A DNA stretch of 64,000 nucleotides. Source: Fonsecaea monophora (taxonomy: Eukaryota; Ascomycota; Eurotiomycetes; Chaetothyriales; Herpotrichiellaceae). The translations under genes were made by a program, and so were the position numbers. Numbering within the stretch: the stretch's first letter is position 1; each line of letters starts with the position of its first letter. The DNA lies in contig NW_019173993.1 in the NCBI RefSeq assembly GCF_001642475.1, forward strand, positions 62,001 to 126,000, read 5' to 3'. The notes beneath the pieces were generated by a model. The model searched no databases and was not told the DNA's origin. It saw nothing but the letters and a program-made list of their open reading frames with translations. Below, piece by piece: positions 23,201 through 34,443 of this stretch.

Positions 23201-25791
23201 CTTCGTTCCGATTATCGGGTCCCGAAGATTCGGCGATCTACCCCTTCACGCGTCTCTTTTTCTTGGCGAGCACAGTCGACAGATCTACACTAGCTCACGA
23301 AGGTCTCTTCGATCGACAGGTCAGCGCTGTATTGTCGTTAGCATCGCTGCTTGTTCGATACGGCCAAGTACAGGAGCTTCCATTGTCAATACTGGAAAGG
23401 CGTATATTTGATGCAGCACCTTGCCTGATTCGGACACTGCAGTCTCCATCTTCCGTCCGGACTCCTTGCCTGAAGTTATTGCGCTTCGTTATTGGATATG
23501 TGGAACGATATCAGGCCTCGTCTTTGCTGGGCCATCTGGGCTCTTCGTCCTGCATTGACTTCGTCAATCTTGTTCGACATCTTGACCAGAAGTCTATAAC
23601 TCCCGATGAACGCGCTGAACTCTGGAAACTCCTCACCTTCTTGGTCAAGGATTCTCAGCAATGGCTGGCCATGGTCATCCTCACAGGCGCTGCTCCGGAC
23701 GACTTCAAGCGTGTCAAGTCAGGGGAGTCCCCTACCAAGTGCGTTCCTGGCCCAACATCCATCCAGTCTGCCATTAAGGAGTTGAACGATATCTCAAGAT
23801 TACCTCGAACAGTTTCGAGGGTAATGCTTGAATTTGTTTTGGAGGCGCAGCAAAATTGGCCTTGGGTGACAAAGGATCTCTCCTCCTCGGACAAATTCTT
23901 TTCCACGATTGTCTTATTCGTCGCTGGTTTTGATCCCAAGTCCCACGATGAGATTGATGTTGCCCAGCAGAACTTGGTTGCCACTGTTGTCGCTGACATT
24001 GCAACAACTCATCTCCATCATGCGAAAGTTGCGGGAGACTTCAACGCCGTCAAGACGTTCTTGCCATTGCTTAATTGGCTTACTTCAAATGCTGTCGAAG
24101 TTTCCAGTTATAATTCATCGCTGCACGCCAACCTCCGTCGAAATTTTGCTGCCAAGTACAATGGACTGGTAATTTCCGACCTCAGTCGTACCGGGCTGAC
24201 TGAACGATTCTACGGGCCGAACTTCTTCTACGATCTCCAATATGCCAGTGAGTTGTTGGCCAAGGACTCATACTGGCAAGGTAGGAGAGGGATGCCCAGC
24301 GGCCAGTCTTTTGCAGCAGAGTTCAGGCGGGCAAATACCAATCTCTCAGTCGTGGATTCCGAACTAACCCTGCTTTCGAGCCTGCAGCGCTTTTGTGTCG
24401 ACCACTGCAGATTCTTCGCTCGAGATCGCGAGGTCCAGAAAGCGATGGCACAGATTGTCCGAAAGTCTTTACAAGCAAATTGTCAGGTTTATCCGTCTGA
24501 AGTGCTCTTCGAGTCGCTATTTCAAACTCGGGCAGATCTATGCTTAACCCTCCTACGTCAACTGGTTGCATTCGGCGTCAAAGGATCAGACTTCGCAGGG
24601 TTATTGGAACCCGCTTGGGACGCTGTCAGGTTCAGAAATGGTTCCTATGAACACGCGATCATCAACAACGACCTCGCCTATTGGCGATCGATCCTTTCCA
24701 TTCTACTCCTCGCCATTCAGTTTCATGTCAAGAAGAAGAGGAGGCCGACCATGATTCCGGGTAGCTCTACGGGTGTTGTTACACTGGATCACGAAAATGT
24801 AACATTCCTCGAAATCACAACTACCATTGTGGCAGAAGGGTTCAAATCCGCTGTTCTTGCTCTTCAGGACCAGAAGGAAAAGAAGCTCAAGACCGACGAT
24901 GATACTGAAGACGATCTTATTGGACCACGTGACATCTCACTCTTGTTGACACTAATGCAAACAATTCTCAGGTTGCCTAGTCTTCCTCAATTCTTGGTGG
25001 AGTTATCGGATCGACTATCCGCTTCTGGTATCATCGCGGTTGGCCTCTTGCTCTACTCGTGGTCGCATATCCTGACCCGATCAGAGAGTGGTGCTCAACC
25101 TCGATATGCTGAGTACAGTGTACAGCTGTTGGCTTCGATTTCATCACTGCCGTCTGTCGCGGAAGAGCTTGCAGTTGAAGGCGTGCTCAATCGACTTCTT
25201 TCCTCAAAGACTTCTGAGTTACTTCAGAACGTTCCTGGCGGTGCCTCGCATACCGACACACGACCAAACTGCAGTTATCTCTACCAGTTATGGGCGAAGG
25301 GATTTCTCCCACTCTGCCTTAATCTCCTTCACGCGGTCGGCGGTGCAGTTGCGCCTGAAATCTCTGCTTTTCTCAATCGGTTTCCCAACCAATTGATTCG
25401 TGCAAGCACCAGTTTAATGCTTACGTCGCAATCGGCTCATGGTGGAGCCTACGCGTTAACCCTGACCGTGACGAATGAAGCTGCAACTCTAGCTCTTATC
25501 TCGCGCATTCTTTCTTCATATCGGGACGCTGGTGCATCTGCTGCGGTGGACCCCACGACTATATTACCATTGAAAGGCTACGACGAGCACAGGAAAGCCA
25601 TTGTCGAAGACCTGCGCGATATACTTGCCATGAAGGAAGAGGCAAGGCGTAAGCTGACAATAGCACTGGACGAAAAAGAAGTCAGCTGGCAGAATACGAA
25701 GAACGGCAACGTACTCGATGGGAAGATTGTGCAGGAGCTGAAGATGGCTCTTGCAGCACTGAGCACGGACGACGATCAGGACGAGAAGTAA
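20263..25791 (+). CDS. nup192: Inner-ring nucleoporin NUP192 (Nup205 homologue)
   Basis: Two exons, join(20263..20336,20391..25791), encode about 1824 residues. The 54-base intron (donor GTAAAA, branch GCTAAC, acceptor GCAG) joins ELLLL to SWDDLFDAV. The protein is alpha-helical throughout and lacks FG repeats, as expected for the large inner-ring scaffold Nup192/Nup205, whose usual fungal length is about 1700-1850 residues. Recognisable pieces are DDLFDAVFSHDE near 25, EEKEALRLTILEWQYRSESRL near 95, DCAFQIYELLANE near 360, ALLSSTPDPSSEKRVYDPAMEFIE near 520 and NTNLSVVDSELTLLSSLQRFC near 1340. Nup192 binds Nic96, Nup53/59 and Nup145N in the nuclear pore complex. The C terminus is acidic (DDDQDEK). 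No truncation is visible. Confidence 0.93.
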
Positions 25792-26306
25792 TGTCTATTC
25801 CAATTTTGGACACCATGATCCGAACGATTAATTTTCAGTGATCCCAGACCACAGACCACTTACGGGCCTCATGAAAGATAGATATGGGCAGCTGACCTGA
25901 GGCGAATCGAGCATCTCGGCCAACTACGAATCTTGATAATCCTAGCAAGCCTTTTCCACATAGGCAGACAACAAGTTTCCCATTGACTCGTTTGGCTTAT
26001 TTCCAGCAAGAAAAAGTTCGCAATAGCAATGAAGACCTTTGGTCCTTTCAGTTCGCTACTCAGATGAAGCCCTCTTTCAGATTTTCGTCCACATAGATGC
26101 TTTGCAATGTTCCGGAGGATGCATTATCGGTCCTGCTGCTTGTGCGAGCTGTCCTGAGGGCTATGCCAGTCTGAGGCTCTCCATGTGCTTTGTCTGATGT
26201 AATCGGAGACCATGCGAGGTCAGTCATCGATCGACACTCGACAGCGTGTTTCTGCTTCCCCGCTTGCCTGCAGCGTTAACGTGATGTCGCTCGAGCCCTC
26301 GCGGGA
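25792..26306. other. Convergent intergenic region
   Basis: This gap lies between the stops of NUP192 and the first acyl-CoA ligase. It appears to contain only 3' untranslated sequence and marks the border between housekeeping genes and the metabolic cluster. Confidence 0.4.
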
Positions 26307-28059
26307 TCACAGTCTCACGCCCTCTCTTCTCATCTTCTCCCGTGTGGCATCTCTCAAATGCCTTCTCAGAATCTTGCCCGATGGGTTTTTGGGAATAGCA
26401 TCCACAAACTCCACTCCACCCGCGAGTCGTTTGTATCGAACGACTTTCCCTTCGACGAATTTTTTGACAGCCTCTTCCGTCAAGTTCTCCCCCTGTGGCC
26501 CGACCTGTCTGACAACGAAAGCACGAGGTTTCTCGTCTCCGTCTTCGGTCGGCATACCTATCACTGCCGCGTCTGCAATTCCGGGATGCTCGAGCAAGAG
26601 GGCTTCTAGCTCGGCTGGCGCCACCTGATTCCCTTTGACTTTGATCAATTCCTTCTTTCGATCGACGATGAAGAAACACAGATCATCATCCACATATGCG
26701 ATGTCGCCGGTCTTGAGCCATCCATCTGGCGTCAGCGTTGCCGCAGTGGCTTCCGGGTTACGCCAGTATCCTTTCATGACGTTGGGTCCCCGACACCATA
26801 GTTCTCCGACCGCTGAAGGGCCGCGGTCGGTGATCTCGGAGGTGCCATCTTCAGTCATTATCTTGGCCTCGCAGTTAGCGTTGAGCTGGCCGACGGAGTT
26901 AGTCAAAGATATCTTCCTCGGGTCCCATCCAAGAAGGGAGCAAGTGCACCTAAAACAAGAATCAGTGAATGTGAGCATCGGCAAAAGGTCTGTGTATGCC
27001 TCACTCGGTCATTCCATAACCCTGCTTGAAGTTCAAGCCTGTGCCAATTCGTCGCTCGACCTGTTCCGAGACATCGCGGCCGAGCGGTGCGGCTCCAGAT
27101 CCGATATTCTCCACTGAACTCAAGTCATATTTGTCCACTGCGGGATGCTTGGCCAACATAACCGCGATTGGGGGCACGAGCGCATAGTCTGTGACGCGGA
27201 ATTTCTGCGTATATTCGAGAAGTTGGATGAAGTCGAATTTGGGCATCACATACACTGGAATCCCGCGGCTGAAGGCTCCAGCGATGTAAAATGTCTGACC
27301 GTATGCATGGTAGAGCGGAAGGAAACAGAGCCATGAAGCACGGGCGGTTCGGATTTGATATTCAGGGTGGAGTGTGGCCAATTGTTGCACCTGTACCGTG
27401 TTCGAGATGTAGTTTTTGTGGGTGATCTCGACACCTTTGGGCACACCTGTTGTACCGCTGCTGTAGTTCAATGCTAGAGTGGTGTTACACTCCCCTGGTC
27501 CCGTTAGATGATCCCATTCGAATCCCCTAGCGTCTTCCGCGGGCGCCACAAGGTCACCCCAGTACCTGCAGCCTTTGAGCCCTCTAGTCTCTCCATCGAA
27601 GATTTTGGCATTATAGACAAAAACCCTCTCAGCGACATCGAGACCAACCAGTTTTGCAGCTTCGATCCCTGTCTCCAGTGATCCTTCTGCACACAGAAGA
27701 TACGTCGCGCCACTGTCTCGTAGTTGATGTGCCAGCTCTCTAGCGACAAAGGTCGGGTTGGCACCAGAGAAGATTCCGCCTGCGCATAGCACGCCCATGA
27801 ACACGACTGGAACAAAGAGGTCATTGCCACTGAAGAGGAGAACGCGGTCCCCTTTCCTAAAGTGCTTTGACCGCTGCAAACCAAGCGCAAACCGTTGAGC
27901 CCATAACCGGAATTGATCACGTGTCAGGTAATGCGTATCAGGGCGGGCAGCTTCTGAAAAGGCGCGCTGGGAGCCCAGGGGTGCTGTAGGTGACTTGAAG
28001 AGGAAAGTCGGTAAGGAACATTCCGGTATGTCTACCGACCACTGGGACTTGTAGGGCAT
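26307..28059 (-). CDS. AMP-dependent acyl-CoA ligase, 4-coumarate-CoA-ligase-like (1)
   Basis: Two exons, complement(join(26307..26949,27005..28059)), give 565 residues. The intron (donor GTGAGG, branch CTGAT, acceptor TTTTAG) splits the A5 motif: QGYGMTE ends exon 1. Other ANL-superfamily motifs are YSSGTTGVPKG near 197-207, LPLYHAYGQ near 255, GELWCRGPNVMKGYW near 405, GWLKTGD near 430, DRKKELIKVKG near 445 and PKNPSGKILRR near 545, whose Lys is the usual adenylation residue. These enzymes activate a carboxylic acid through an acyl-AMP to its CoA thioester. The C terminus VRL is close to but not a canonical PTS1, so peroxisomal location is uncertain. It faces the C2H2/Zn2Cys6 regulator across 573 bases. 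The substrate is not predictable: phenylpropanoid, aromatic or medium-chain acids are possible. Confidence 0.9.
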
Positions 28060-28632
28060 TGTAAAGAGAGAGTCAACGACGAAATAGCAGATTGCGGTCA
28101 GAGGGGAGATCTGAGGGAAAACTGGAAGAGATCGTGGGTTAGGGCAGCTACAGGGATGGAAGCGAGGTGGCAGACAACATCGGATTTGCTGACTTTATAC
28201 ATGCCATGACGGTTCGTCCATGTCAGAGACATCGAATCGAACACCATCTCGAGGGGTTGATATGGGACCTTTGTTCTAGTACTCAGTAAGAGCTTAACCG
28301 AGATGGGATGAGAGAAGGGAGAGTCTTGCAAGCCAGCCGAGGCTCACGGTGAACGGAGAAATATCTAGTCCGGGGTTGCAAAGACCACGTGCCAGGTGCA
28401 GAAGCCCCAGAATTTTGCGCCTTTGAACTGCAGGTGGTGGTTGGCTCGCTTATTCTCCACGTAACCCTTCCAACAAGCCGTCTTTGCTGCTCCAGTGACC
28501 ATGGCCAAGCGTCTGCCCGCCAAGCCTTTTACCCCGAGGGCAGCAGCTAAAACCCCCGCGTCAAGATTGTCATTTGCCTTCTGATGTACGTCCACCGTAT
28601 CAAGATCGAGACCAGATATCAACGACATTCCA
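28060..28632. promoter_or_regulatory. Divergent promoter between ligase 1 and the cluster regulator
   Basis: This 573-base interval lies between two divergent start codons. Small minus-strand frames inside it (28098-28331, 28365-28628) have no family features. A shared promoter for the regulator and the enzyme gene is plausible. Confidence 0.4.
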
Positions 28633-31538
28633 ATGGATTCTGCTAATGCAAGGCGGTCAGATCCAACTGTGCATGAGACAGAATCACCTCACCAGGTGAG
28701 TGTGGATGGTGTATCTCTGTTGACGCGCTCGCTCCAGACGTGCCGGCCCCTGCTAACTGGAGGTCCCTCCGCCAGAATCGTAGAGGGAATGGAACTCTTG
28801 AATGCTCCGAATGTGGACTATGTCTGACACGGCAGAGTCATCTCACTCGGCATATTCATTCACATCTTCCTCCTACGCAACGGAATATCATTCCTTGCCC
28901 CAGTTGCGGGAAAAGATTCTCAAGACAGGATGTTTTCCTCCGGCATAACCGTAAGGTGCATCATGCGAGACAAGCCAGCAAGAGGGGTGGCCAAAAGTCT
29001 TGCTTCCGCTGTGTCCAAAAGAAATTGAAGTGCGACAGAGATCACCCATGTGCCACTTGTGCCAAAGTGAACGCAGTTTGCAAATACCCGGAGGAGTCAA
29101 AGGAACAGCCTCAATCAGAGGAGGTACACAGGCCCAATGGATCTGTAAGTAACGCACGTGAAAATTTGTCCAGTATCTTGGTTAACTCAAATTTCCAGCC
29201 ACAGGATGCCCCTGCGATGGAAAGTGTAGCAGGCCCTGTGAATTACGGTGGTTCTCTGGCACCCTGTGCTTCGACACAGTCTGTTGATGCTATGGAGAGT
29301 GAGCAGGCACATGGTGCATTAGGAGTCGACCGACAGTACCCACCATTCCAGGATCCTTTCGCTGATCCATTTGGCTCGTTACCCTTATTTGACGTCTCGA
29401 ATGGTCTGGATTTCGCACAAATTGGGGTTGACTGGTTGGATGTTTCTGAAGACCTGACCGGAGACTGGGGCATATCCGAACCGATGGCTGCGAACGAAGA
29501 CGGCCCTTCGAACCGTCAGCAATCTCCCTGCCTGGATCGATCCGCCGAGATGGCGCCGCTGACTACTCGAACTGCCCGAGCCTCTCCTCAAATTTATCAG
29601 CCTGGTCTTGCGACTCCCTCTGTCACTGACTTGGCGCCCGAGGACCACGATGTCTCTCGCCAACAGTGGCCATTTGATGCCGAACGTGACGCCGCACCAA
29701 AACGCTACCAGGCACCCCCAATGCGACAAGTTCTCCAAATGCAGATTCAGACGAGCAACAAAGAATATACATCATTCCATAACAGCCTCACCGAATTGTT
29801 CTCAGATACATACTTACCGATCCCTGAGGTGGACCGTGGCACCGTCGCCGCTATGCAAGTTGTCAAAAGATGGCTAGAATCGTATTTCAGAGAATTCCAT
29901 GGCGTTTCACCAGTCATACACACCCCCACATGGGATATTGAAACTTGTCCCACCATTCTGATCGCGGCCATGAGCTTGATTGGTGCCGCTTCTTCAGCCA
30001 GAGACGGGCCTAGCAGGGCGCAGTTGGCCGTTCTGAGCGAGCTTTGCTCAAAGATGCTACCATTGATTGTAAGTTGACTGGCACTCCTAAATGTACTTGT
30101 GGTGCGCTGGGAATTGTGCTGTCCTGGGCAACAGTGATGCTGATTTTCTGATTACTCTGAAGGCGGCTTCTGACACAAAAAACTATCAAGACATCAATTA
30201 TCTGATAGCGTACTGTCTAAGCTCGATCTACTATCTCGGATCCGGTGACCGCCAGCTCTACCAAGTCGCCGATCGTTCCCGGGGTATTTTGATCGGCAGC
30301 CTTCGTGGCCTGGGAATTCTGCGCTCTTACTTCTCCGTCTCTGTCGAGGGCGAAAAGGAAAAGGGCGACCAGTACACTGACCATAGAGACCGAAATGCTC
30401 GTCTTCATCAGGATTGGATCTCTTGGAGGGACCAACAACAAGAACTAAGGCTTGCGTGGACAGTCTTTGGGTTTGACTATACCTTGTCTACGTTGACCAG
30501 CAAACGAGGGGGCATCGATCTTTCAGAGCTTCCGACTCGACTGCCGTGTGCGGATTCTCTTTGGACCGCACCGTCAGCTCAGGCGTGGGCAGCGCTGAAA
30601 GTTGACATGAGCGAAACCGCGACAGGGGCCTCATTGGCGTTCTGCCTCCGGAGTATTGTTGCTGGTAAGCAGCTGCCTCCGGATCTACCACCGTATTCGA
30701 GGCGATACTGCACCACCGTCTTGGACCGGCTCCTCTGGGATTTGAAACAACTGGACATGGTTTTCATGACCGGGTGCCTTGGCTTACCACAGTCTTCGTC
30801 CGGGCAACAAGAAAGAAAAACAACCTTGCTGGAGATTTTGGGCAAGATTCGCCACTCACTTTCGCGGCCGCGATCCAATGAGGAACTCATAAATTACAGG
30901 TGAGTTATAGCCCTCGATCTGCGCTTAGTATACTGACTTTGTGGCTCAGCATGATATATTCTATATATCACTACTCCAACCTGAGTAATTCTGGCGATAT
31001 GATGGATTTGGTCGTCTTCATTGCACGGAAGAGTCTCTCTGCCAACAACCCGCATGCTATGGCGTCAATCAATGCAGCAGAGCGTCGGCTGGCGATCAGC
31101 TATGCCAGCGATCCGCAGAAGACACGCTCATTGGTCTGGCATGCAGCCCAAATCATTGGCGTCTCCAATCACTACATCTTCTGTTCGCCTTGTGAGGTGC
31201 TGCGAATGTTTGCAGCTTATGCCGTTCTTATTGCTTATGGCAGGTATCGTCCTCGCCTACCTCCAGACTACCGTGACACCACCCCGATTGATATTGGTCA
31301 AATATACGCAAATGCAGAACAGATGGCTGCGACTACTCAGTGGATTCGCTACGGCGGGTGCGCCAGCGTTGGCTCTGCAAAGGATATCCGGTCCGAGGAA
31401 GGCGTTCGGGCACTCATACGTGAAGGATGCGAAAGACTCAGCAGTATCATAACTTGGCGGGCCTCGGGGATGTTTGTTCGCGCTCTGAAGTATTTCGAAC
31501 TTGAGGCCCAGTTTGAGCGCGAACACATAAACCCATGA
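28633..31538 (+). CDS. Transcription factor with two C2H2 fingers plus Zn2Cys6 cluster
   Basis: Five exons, join(28633..28695,28776..29144,29199..30068,30163..30899,30950..31538), encode 875 residues. Intron 1 (donor GTGAGT, branch GCTAAC) joins SPHQ to NRRGNGTLEC. Finger 1 is Cx2Cx12Hx3H at residues 31-51; finger 2 begins CPSC at 62 and ends at H78/H83-84. A Cx2Cx6Cx5Cx2Cx6C cluster follows at 97-123. A fungal_trans domain covers about 390-800, with IAYCLSSIYYLGSGDRQLY and an AWTVFGFDYTLS segment. Intron 2 is 54 bases and stop-free, so its retention would add 18 residues. The intron-3 acceptor at 30162 was chosen because it alone keeps frame. Such dual-type factors often control nearby catabolic or secondary-metabolism genes; its position inside the ligase/CoA-transferase/dioxygenase group suggests it regulates them. 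Confidence 0.85.
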
Positions 31539-31882
31539 AGTGCGGAAGATCCAGCGACCTCATCCTTATGACGAGGGTCACCTGCACCTCCAGCACCAGG
31601 GTCACCATGAAAGGCATGATGAGGACCCAACGTCCCTGACAAAAATAAACAAAGTTACGCACCTCGAAGCAAACATATGGCGCGAATTTCCGCCTCAACA
31701 TGACAAGCTTAAAACAGGGAGCAGAGTGTCCTGATACATAAGCGCGACATTGTCATTCTTCTGAAACCAAGTGGACAAGCACAGGAGGGCCTAAGTTTTT
31801 ACGATGAGATTGGCACGATTCTGACTCTTCCTAAGTAACTGAGATGGAGACGGTGGGATCTCCCCTGGACTGTGAGAGATTC
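31539..31882. other. Convergent intergenic region
   Basis: A 344-base gap between the stop of the regulator and the stop of the CoA-transferase. I see no gene or repeat in it. Confidence 0.45.
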
Positions 31883-33685
31883 TTAAGCTACCTGCTGTAC
31901 AGTCAAGTCTTCTGGCCACTTGGGGGCATCGACTCCATTCCGCCTCGTTCCAATGTGATAGCCAGGCTTCACTATGCCCGAATCGAAGGAAATGACTGGC
32001 TTGACGCATCTCATCACCTTACCCTTCCCTATGGCGACGTCGGCAGGTCTATCCTCGAAAAACTCGGCCTTGAATAGTCGCTCTCGACATTGGCCGTTGA
32101 GAAGACTGTTCAGCATCCTCGGGTACGTGTATCCTGTGGTGTGATAGTGCCGGTAGACCTCGCCCGGCGTCTCCCTTCGCATTTTCTCGAACACCTTGTC
32201 AGGGTATGTGCCGACTGATCTGATGAGCCATTGGTTATAATAGTTGAGGGCTATATCGACGAGGTAGCTGCCACCCCGCTCGCCTCGGCGGATGATGGCT
32301 ATCAAGACACCACAGATGCCAGCAATGCCTGTACAATAGTCACTATTGGGAAATACAGGGAGCACCGGTTCCCCGAGACCCAAGGCTCGACCAAACGAGT
32401 CTGCCACCCCAGTGACGACATCACTGATTTGCTGCCAGCCACTTCGATTGCGCCATGGCCCATTCCAGCCGTAGCAGTTTTCCCGTGCATAGATGATGCC
32501 TCGCCCTCGGCTGTTGCACAATTCTATGACCTGTTGCTCGCCAAATCCATATTTGGCCAGCACGTTGGGCCGGTATCCGTTGAGGACGACGTCGGCGTCG
32601 AGAATGAGAGCACGCAATCGCTCACGCCCTTCCTCCTCTCGGAGGTCAATATGGCAATTCCATTTACCCCAGTTGAGATCGGGATGGAGGACACCATAGT
32701 CGGGCAAGTGAGGCGCTGTGACTCGCATCACCGAGGCCCCCAGCTCTGCGAGCCCTCGACCGATGGTGGGACCAGCAATGATCCGAGTCAATTCGACAAC
32801 CTTCAAGCCAGCAAGCGGACGAGATGGGGATGTTTGGCTGGTTGCTGGCCACCAGCAGGCAGGCTGCCGTTCATTGGGGATGTCGTGGATCTCAAACAGG
32901 TCGACATGTTGGTTGGCTTTGCCGTGCTCCGAGTTCCAAAACTCTTCGCTTGACAGGCAAACTTGTCCGGCGTGTTTGTATATGTCGCTCGTGCGGTGCT
33001 GCAGTTCGTCCGAAGGAATTTTGCCCACGGCGTCCATGTAAATTTGGATTGCCTCTTCATACGAGCCCACGTCCCTGTCCAAGGGCAGGTCGATCGATTT
33101 GAGTGGCCCATCGGGATTCAGGGACGAATGCAGCTGGAAGAACCTGCCGTCTGCACACCGATATAAGTTAGAGGACACCCCTCGATAGAGACTCGCGAAC
33201 AACCGGTGCGTGTCACCAGATGGAAAGTGTTGATCAACTCCTTTTGTTCCTGGCGCCAGGCTGCCCTTCAAAGAGATATTTGCGCCGTCAGGGTCGATGG
33301 ACCAGAGTATACAGGAGAAAATGAACAGGATTGCATGGTCGGTATTGATGGTAACCGTCTGAGGGTCGAGGTTGTACTTTCGCTTCAAAATCACATTGAC
33401 CAGAGTGGCTTCCAGGGCTTTCAGCGCGGCCACAGACTCTGCCTCGCGCCAATTGATCGGGAGGCTAGGATCAGACGAGCCGGTGAAGTGGACTGGGAAC
33501 TGGCCTGAGAGAGCCTCTTCCGGTAAAAACCGAGCGATGCGGGAGTTTCCCAGGATGCCTTCCTGGAAGACCTTGAGAGTCTCTGCCGGCACGTTGTAGT
33601 GAGAGTCGCCATTGTTATACGCGACGCCATTAGTCTGTTTGGTAACGCCATCTTTGGAGCTGGCAAGTTCTAGTTGAGAAGCCAT
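31883..33685 (-). CDS. Family III CoA-transferase (CaiB/BaiF), two-half fungal type
   Basis: A single exon encodes 600 residues, longer than the usual 380-450 of bacterial CaiB/BaiF enzymes. The canonical second half starts near 295 with LAGLKVVELTRIIAGPTIGRGLAELGA (shown in part), then GKWNCHIDLR near 345, LILDADVVLNGYRP near 365, FGEQQVIELC and SDVVTGVADSFGRA near 430. The first half (residues 75-280) has a CaiB-like pattern without the full signature, with FFQLHSS and YRGVSSNLYRC. Two-half fungal proteins may form a pseudo-dimer; that is inference. Family III enzymes move CoA between carboxylic acids or racemise 2-methylacyl-CoAs. Next to two CoA ligases and a dioxygenase, CoA transfer within one catabolic route is the natural reading. 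No PTS1 is present (ends QQVA). The substrate is unknown. Confidence 0.88.
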   Translation of the reverse strand: MASQLELASSKDGVTKQTNGVAYNNGDSHYNVPAETLKVFQEGILGNSRIARFLPEEALSGQFPVHFTGSSDPSLPINWREAESVAALKALEATLVNVILKRKYNLDPQTVTINTDHAILFIFSCILWSIDPDGANISLKGSLAPGTKGVDQHFPSGDTHRLFASLYRGVSSNLYRCADGRFFQLHSSLNPDGPLKSIDLPLDRDVGSYEEAIQIYMDAVGKIPSDELQHRTSDIYKHAGQVCLSSEEFWNSEHGKANQHVDLFEIHDIPNERQPACWWPATSQTSPSRPLAGLKVVELTRIIAGPTIGRGLAELGASVMRVTAPHLPDYGVLHPDLNWGKWNCHIDLREEEGRERLRALILDADVVLNGYRPNVLAKYGFGEQQVIELCNSRGRGIIYARENCYGWNGPWRNRSGWQQISDVVTGVADSFGRALGLGEPVLPVFPNSDYCTGIAGICGVLIAIIRRGERGGSYLVDIALNYYNQWLIRSVGTYPDKVFEKMRRETPGEVYRHYHTTGYTYPRMLNSLLNGQCRERLFKAEFFEDRPADVAIGKGKVMRCVKPVISFDSGIVKPGYHIGTRRNGVDAPKWPEDLTVQQVA

Positions 33686-34443
33686 GTTCGACTAAGATTA
33701 GGTGGGCTGAGTCGATGTGCAAGAGTATTAGGATTTCTTGGACGCGATGGTGGGTTCAACCCCAAACACTAGATACCAAAGGCTTTCTCCTATACAACTC
33801 GGAACATCAGCCTCAAGCAAGACACACCACCACAGACTCTGCTTGGCCCACGAGGTAACGAGTATTTCACTGGTGGCCAGATTGCTCACCTGTTGCAATC
33901 GCTCGGAGGAGCAGCGGGGCTCGTGTGTCTCAATGTCCACCGAGTACGGGATCGCCCACCAAGAAGACAGAAACTACTCAATAGTCAAGCAAGAGGAGGA
34001 TTTCAGCGACCGGAGTCTTTACTTCAACGCATGCTCAACATGGAGACGGAGGTGATGGAGGTGGCGACGCTGAGTTTTATGTAACCGAACGAAACATACT
34101 TTGTATACTCCGAGGGCTGATGATCCATGGACAGCCACCTGATCCCTCCAGTTGTAGTTCCCCGGACCTCCCACTTTGTACTTGTAAACCAACGCACAAA
34201 ATGAGGAGAAAATTGTCTGCCGAGGAGCCGAGAATGTCGTGGGTTCTTGGTACGAGGAGATGGTCAGACATGGAGAGAAGAAGTGGTATCATTGGGGACA
34301 GAGGACGGAGAGATCTGCTTGAGGCACAAGAGCCGGAAGTGACTATATATTGTGACTCCATACATACGCCGTGCTCTCTATGTCTCTACCAAAGATGTAT
34401 CGTGTTACTTCACAATTCACTCCCCGAAACATACAACAAATGA
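33686..34443. promoter_or_regulatory. Upstream region of the CoA-transferase and 3' flank of ligase 2
   Basis: This 758-base gap lies between two minus-strand genes in tandem. It should contain the CoA-transferase promoter and the ligase-2 terminator. No distinct motif or extra gene is supported. Confidence 0.35.
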
